64,000 nt of DNA, taken from NCBI GenBank assembly GCA_018524725.1, contig JAEUWP010000402.1, forward strand, positions 186,001 through 250,000. The letters run 5' to 3'. The number at the start of each line of letters is the position of its first letter. The first letter of the stretch is position 1. A program made the translations under genes and the position numbers. Below, one piece after another: positions 60,776 to 64,000 of this stretch. This stretch comes from Podaxis mareebaensis (Eukaryota; Basidiomycota; Agaricomycetes; Agaricales; Agaricaceae). Under the pieces are notes generated by a model. The model was not told the DNA's origin, did not search any database, and worked only from the letters and a program-made list of their open reading frames with translations.

Positions 60776-61984
60776 ATGGCCGCCATCCCCTCCATCACAC
60801 TCAAGTCAGGCTACAAGATGCCACAAATCGGGTAAGTGGTCTTACTGAAGCCATCAATCCGCCTTCGATTTCACCTGCCTCTTTCCTTCTTTAGTTTCGG
60901 TTTGTGGAAAGTGACAGAGAACTGCGCCGAAACCGTCTATAATGCTATCAAGGCTGGATACCGCCTTTTCGATGGTGCTTTCGGTACGTTCTTCGTTGAT
61001 TTCATTCTTATGAATCTTATCGTCATCATCCGTAATCAGATTACGGCAATGAGGAGGCAGCCGGCAGGGGCATCAAGCGCGCGATTGACGAGGGTCTCGT
61101 CAGGCGCGAGGATCTCTTCATCACCTCGAAGCTCTGGAATAGCTTCCACGAGAAGGACAAGGTCGAGCCCATTGTCCGTCAACAACTCAAGTGGTGGGGT
61201 CTCGAGTATGTCTCCTTTATTCACTGCTATCCCTCATATTCATGCTCAGACTCCGCCGTCCTCCCTAGTTATTTCGACCTCTTCCTGATCCACTTCCCCG
61301 TCGCCATCAAGTACGTCGACTACACCAAGCATTACCCCACAGGTTGGACCTACAAGGATGAGAACGGTGTTGACCATGGTGTCGTTCCCATCAATGTCCC
61401 CATTCAGGAAACGTGGCAAGCCCTCGAGGACCTCGTCGAAAAGAAGCTCGTCCGCTCTATCGGTGTCTCCAACTTCCAAGGTTCTCTCCTTATGGACGTC
61501 CTTCGTTATGCCAAGGTCCCCGTCTCCGCCCTCCAAATTGAACACCACCCCTATCTCGTCCAACCCAACCTCCTTAGCCTTGCCAAACAGGAGGGCATTG
61601 CCGTCACTGCCTACTCATCCTTTGGTCCTCAGAGCTTTGTTGAGCTCGACTGGGAGAAGGCGAAGCAACTCAAGCCCTTGTTCGAGCACCCCGTGATCGT
61701 TGAGATCGCCAAAAAGCACAACAAGGCTCCCGCTCAGGTCCTCCTTCGCTGGGCCACTCAACGTGGACTTGCTGTGATCCCCAAGAGCAACAGTCCGGAA
61801 CGTCTCAAGCAGAATCTGGACTCCCTCGGTTTCGACCTTGATGAGGCTGAGATTAAGGCTATTTCCTCTTTGGACCAGGGCATCAGGTTCAACGAGCCTG
61901 TCGACGTAAGTGCCTCAGTCAGTCAACGAGTATTCGAGCTCATCCCTTCTTCAGTATCTTGGCACTCTTCACATCTTCGCTTAA
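60776..61984 (+). CDS. NAD(P)H-dependent D-xylose reductase-type aldo-keto reductase
   Basis: It reduces aldehydes such as xylose to the polyol in the cytosol, by family knowledge. Exons 60776-60831, 60895-60983, 61040-61205, 61269-61905 and 61955-61984 give 325 residues, the usual length. It starts [19 protein letters not shown]. The catalytic tetrad is visible: Asp and Tyr in [15 protein letters not shown], Lys in ITSKLW, His in LIHFP. Cofactor-binding residues are in [10 protein letters not shown] (Lys-x-Asn and Arg, as in xylose reductases that accept NADPH and often NADH). Further family blocks are [36 protein letters not shown] and [14 protein letters not shown]. The C-terminus YLGTLHIFA comes from a 30 bp last exon. 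There are no signal or membrane segments. It is likely part of pentose catabolism, followed in other organisms by xylitol dehydrogenase, which is not in the window. Confidence 0.95.
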
Positions 61985-62588
61985 ACGGAGTATTCTGGGA
62001 GCTTGTTATGTGTTTATATGTAAAATATTGCTATCGGTGAATGCAATGATTTATAGGTTCTGCGCTCTGGTTGCACCAACTCCCTTCCCTTATGGGCACT
62101 TGTTTGATCAAGAAGTCCCACACCCTTTTCCGAGAGTTACTAAGGCTTGGTCATCTATTCACACATGACGTTGTCGTCACAGACTTGTAAGGAAAGACAC
62201 CCCGTGAGTCTGACTACAGGAGACTAGTCATCTATGGAAGCTGCACATGTACTACGTCGTATCTGTTCTCCCTTTGCTTGTTCCTCCAAGTCTTACGTCG
62301 ATTCTTGGCTGTTCGTGCAGTCCTGTCGTCAAATTCTGCTGACAAGAACTCTGATTCCCTACAGAATTCTCCAAGGTTCAGTTCCGGAAGCTTCCAATCC
62401 ACCGAGTATCCACCAAACGAAGGCTTTATCTGTCGTCCTGGTCAAATCGGCCTAGGTACAGGATCATCTCCTGCGTCGCCAGATTTCTAGGACACCCATT
62501 TCAGTGCACTCGAGATGCAGACGCTCGCTACTGATGGCAGTGGGTATCCTAGTTCGAAGTTGTGCCCAGTCACCAGAACTGATTCAAT
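61985..62588. other. 3' region of the reductase and upstream of N8
   Basis: No gene seen. It contains the 3' untranslated part of the reductase. Confidence 0.35.
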
Positions 62589-64000
62589 TTGCGTATCTAT
62601 TTCACGGTAGTACCCTCACCAGAGGAAGATTCGAGACCATGTTATGCATTCAAGCCACTCTTGGGTACAACGGAGGAGTTCTTTGTGTCGCTCAACACTG
62701 CGGCCTGTCCTGGTACTGGGCACAATCCCATCCAACATGCCACGACCCCTCAAGGTATGGCACATCTGTTGGCTGTAAATCATGACCTATGCTGATAATT
62801 GTTAGAACGGCTGATGAAGTTCGCTTTTCCTCGAACTTGCCTCGAAGAGGTTGTCAATTTCCAACGTCCTGCCGATAGCCATCCAGGCGTTCGCCTTGCT
62901 GCCTTGCAGAGAGCAATGTGGTGGTTTGGGGATGGCAGACAAGACTACAATCATGCGGGCTATCGCGGAAGCTGAATCCAACCAGCATTTTGGGGCAGCG
63001 GTTTCCTTCTCCAAGACGGAGCCCAACTATCTGAAACGCGTGTTCCCTACAGTCTGCTATCATCTGTCATTGAAGGACCCATCCTACAAGGCTTACACGG
63101 ACGAATTCAGGCGGACAGACCCCCTTTACTGGAAAAAGACATCGGAACGCCAGTTCGAGAAGCTTTTCGTCATCCCCTGCACCCAAAGGAAGATCCTCAG
63201 TAATTCTCGAGCCTGGTTGATTATGCTGGATGGCTTGGATGAGTGTAGAAATGCTGCTGAAGTGAACGATCGAAGATATGAGCTGGATCAATGCACAATT
63301 ATCCGTCTCGTCAGTGCTTTCGTCCAGAAGCATCCCCTGGTACCTCTTATTTGGATCATAGCAAGCCGGCCAGAGCATCATCTTACCACGATATTTTCCC
63401 TCACGGACATTGCTTCGCGCACCCTCAGGGAGAGTATCTTGATTGACTCTCCTGAATCCTGTCAGGACGTGGAACGATATCTCAGAAGCGCTCTTTCCAG
63501 CACAGTGCAACAGTATCCTCCTCACTTCCGTGAGTCGGAGCCTTGGCCTTCCGAGGACGATGTTCTCAGGATTGCGCGTGTTTCATGCGGTCTCTTCGTC
63601 TTCGTAGCCATGCTTGTCCAATTTATTCAGGATCCTTATATCGGGAATCCCATTGATCGCTTCGCTGACGTTCTCTCTGTGGTTTAAAAAGCAACACAGG
63701 TAAATAGTCACTCAGGACGCGTCAATCCTTTCGCTACCCTGGACATGATGTATACCGAGATCCTTCAGAGGATCCCTTCAGAGACGTACGGCGAAACCAG
63801 AAGGCTTCTTGCCTGTTCTCTCTTTAAGCGCACAACCTATCCGCTGCTGCAGGTTTGCAACTTGATGGGGATCAAACAGCATAGGGCCTATGCCGCTCTC
63901 CAGAACTTGCACTCTGTTCTGGATATCCCGCCTCCCAGCCTCACCCATGAACGTAACATCAAGGTTTTCCACTCCTCATTCTCGGACTTCCTTTTCGACA
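62589..64000 (+). pseudogene. N8: distant NACHT gene, damaged, cut by the window edge
   Basis: An exon with EEFFVSLNTAACPG ends at a 53 bp intron (about 62756-62808, with a GCTGATAA branch). It continues in frame as ERLMKFAFPRTCLEEVVNF and RPADSHPGVRL. The P-loop then appears in another frame as GLGMADKTT, where the sixth position, normally Gly, is Asp. The following NACHT part is open: AAVSFSKTEPNYLKRVFPTV, Walker B LIMLDGLDECRN, WIIASRPEHH and EPWPSEDDVLRIA. A TAA at 63685-63687 interrupts it, after which the same frame resumes (NPFATLDMMYTEILQRIP) and runs off the edge at FSDFLFD. It is clearly a different NACHT lineage from N1-N7. One frameshift, one stop and a changed P-loop suggest a pseudogene. 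Confidence 0.7.

Noticed and set aside
1..64000. tRNA, rRNA, CRISPR arrays or bacterial-style operons
   Set aside because: Scanning for tRNA B-box patterns and regularly spaced repeats gave nothing credible, and intron density shows this is fungal nuclear DNA.

Overview
The window looks like nuclear DNA of a filamentous basidiomycete, most likely an Agaricomycete. Genes are split by many 50-60 bp GT-AG introns with CTGAC/CTRAT-like branch points. The recognisable products are NACHT proteins, an HGD-type (not HRD) kinase domain, a seven-helix membrane protein family, a secreted beta-carbonic anhydrase and a D-xylose reductase-type aldo-keto reductase. I see no tRNA, rRNA, CRISPR array, retroelement or transposase reading frame. 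The species cannot be read from the sequence.

Positions 1 to about 42,700 are a patchwork of repeated segmental duplications. Four families recur. (1) N is a NACHT-ATPase gene that continues, after a winged-helix-like region and a linker, into a C-terminal protein kinase. Complete-length copies are N2 (10314-6799, minus), N3 (19488-15947, minus), N5 (28628-32050, plus) and N7 (39568-36054, minus). Copies without a kinase are N1 (minus), N6 (plus) and the scrap N4. (2) A is a large helical, possibly UNC80-like gene. Copy A (4155 to beyond the left edge) is open, copies B and C are pseudogenes, and more diverged fragments D, E, F and G are scattered about. (3) S is a small unrecognised family with an acidic serine-rich stretch. 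One copy (S5) stays open and the others are decayed. (4) Q and R are spacer-like repeats. Every full-length N gene has an S copy about 330-400 bp upstream on the opposite strand, so N and S form a head-to-head pair around a shared, partly conserved promoter segment.

The duplications have structure. The N2-N1 block (about 4.85-10.48 kb) is repeated in inverted orientation as N5-N6 (about 28.49-34.02 kb). The N3-S3-Q-E block (15.9-22.0 kb) is repeated directly as N7-S7-Q-F (36.05-42.7 kb). Splice phases are consistent and frames open in N2 (8 exons, 1,048 codons) and N5 (8 exons, 1,014 codons), but both have lost one or both metal-binding or catalytic Asp residues of the kinase. N3 and N7 keep those residues but carry nonsense codons. 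The region therefore looks like an NLR-type receptor cluster in birth-and-death turnover.

From about 43 kb the sequence is ordinary and single-copy: a secreted beta-carbonic anhydrase (43826-45241, plus), two related seven-helix membrane protein genes in the same orientation (49591-47935 and 56268-54452, minus), a MITE-like element (57830-57998) and a D-xylose reductase-type aldo-keto reductase (60776-61984, plus). The right edge cuts a distant, decaying NACHT gene (N8, 62589-64000, plus). The long gaps between these genes hold nothing I can support.
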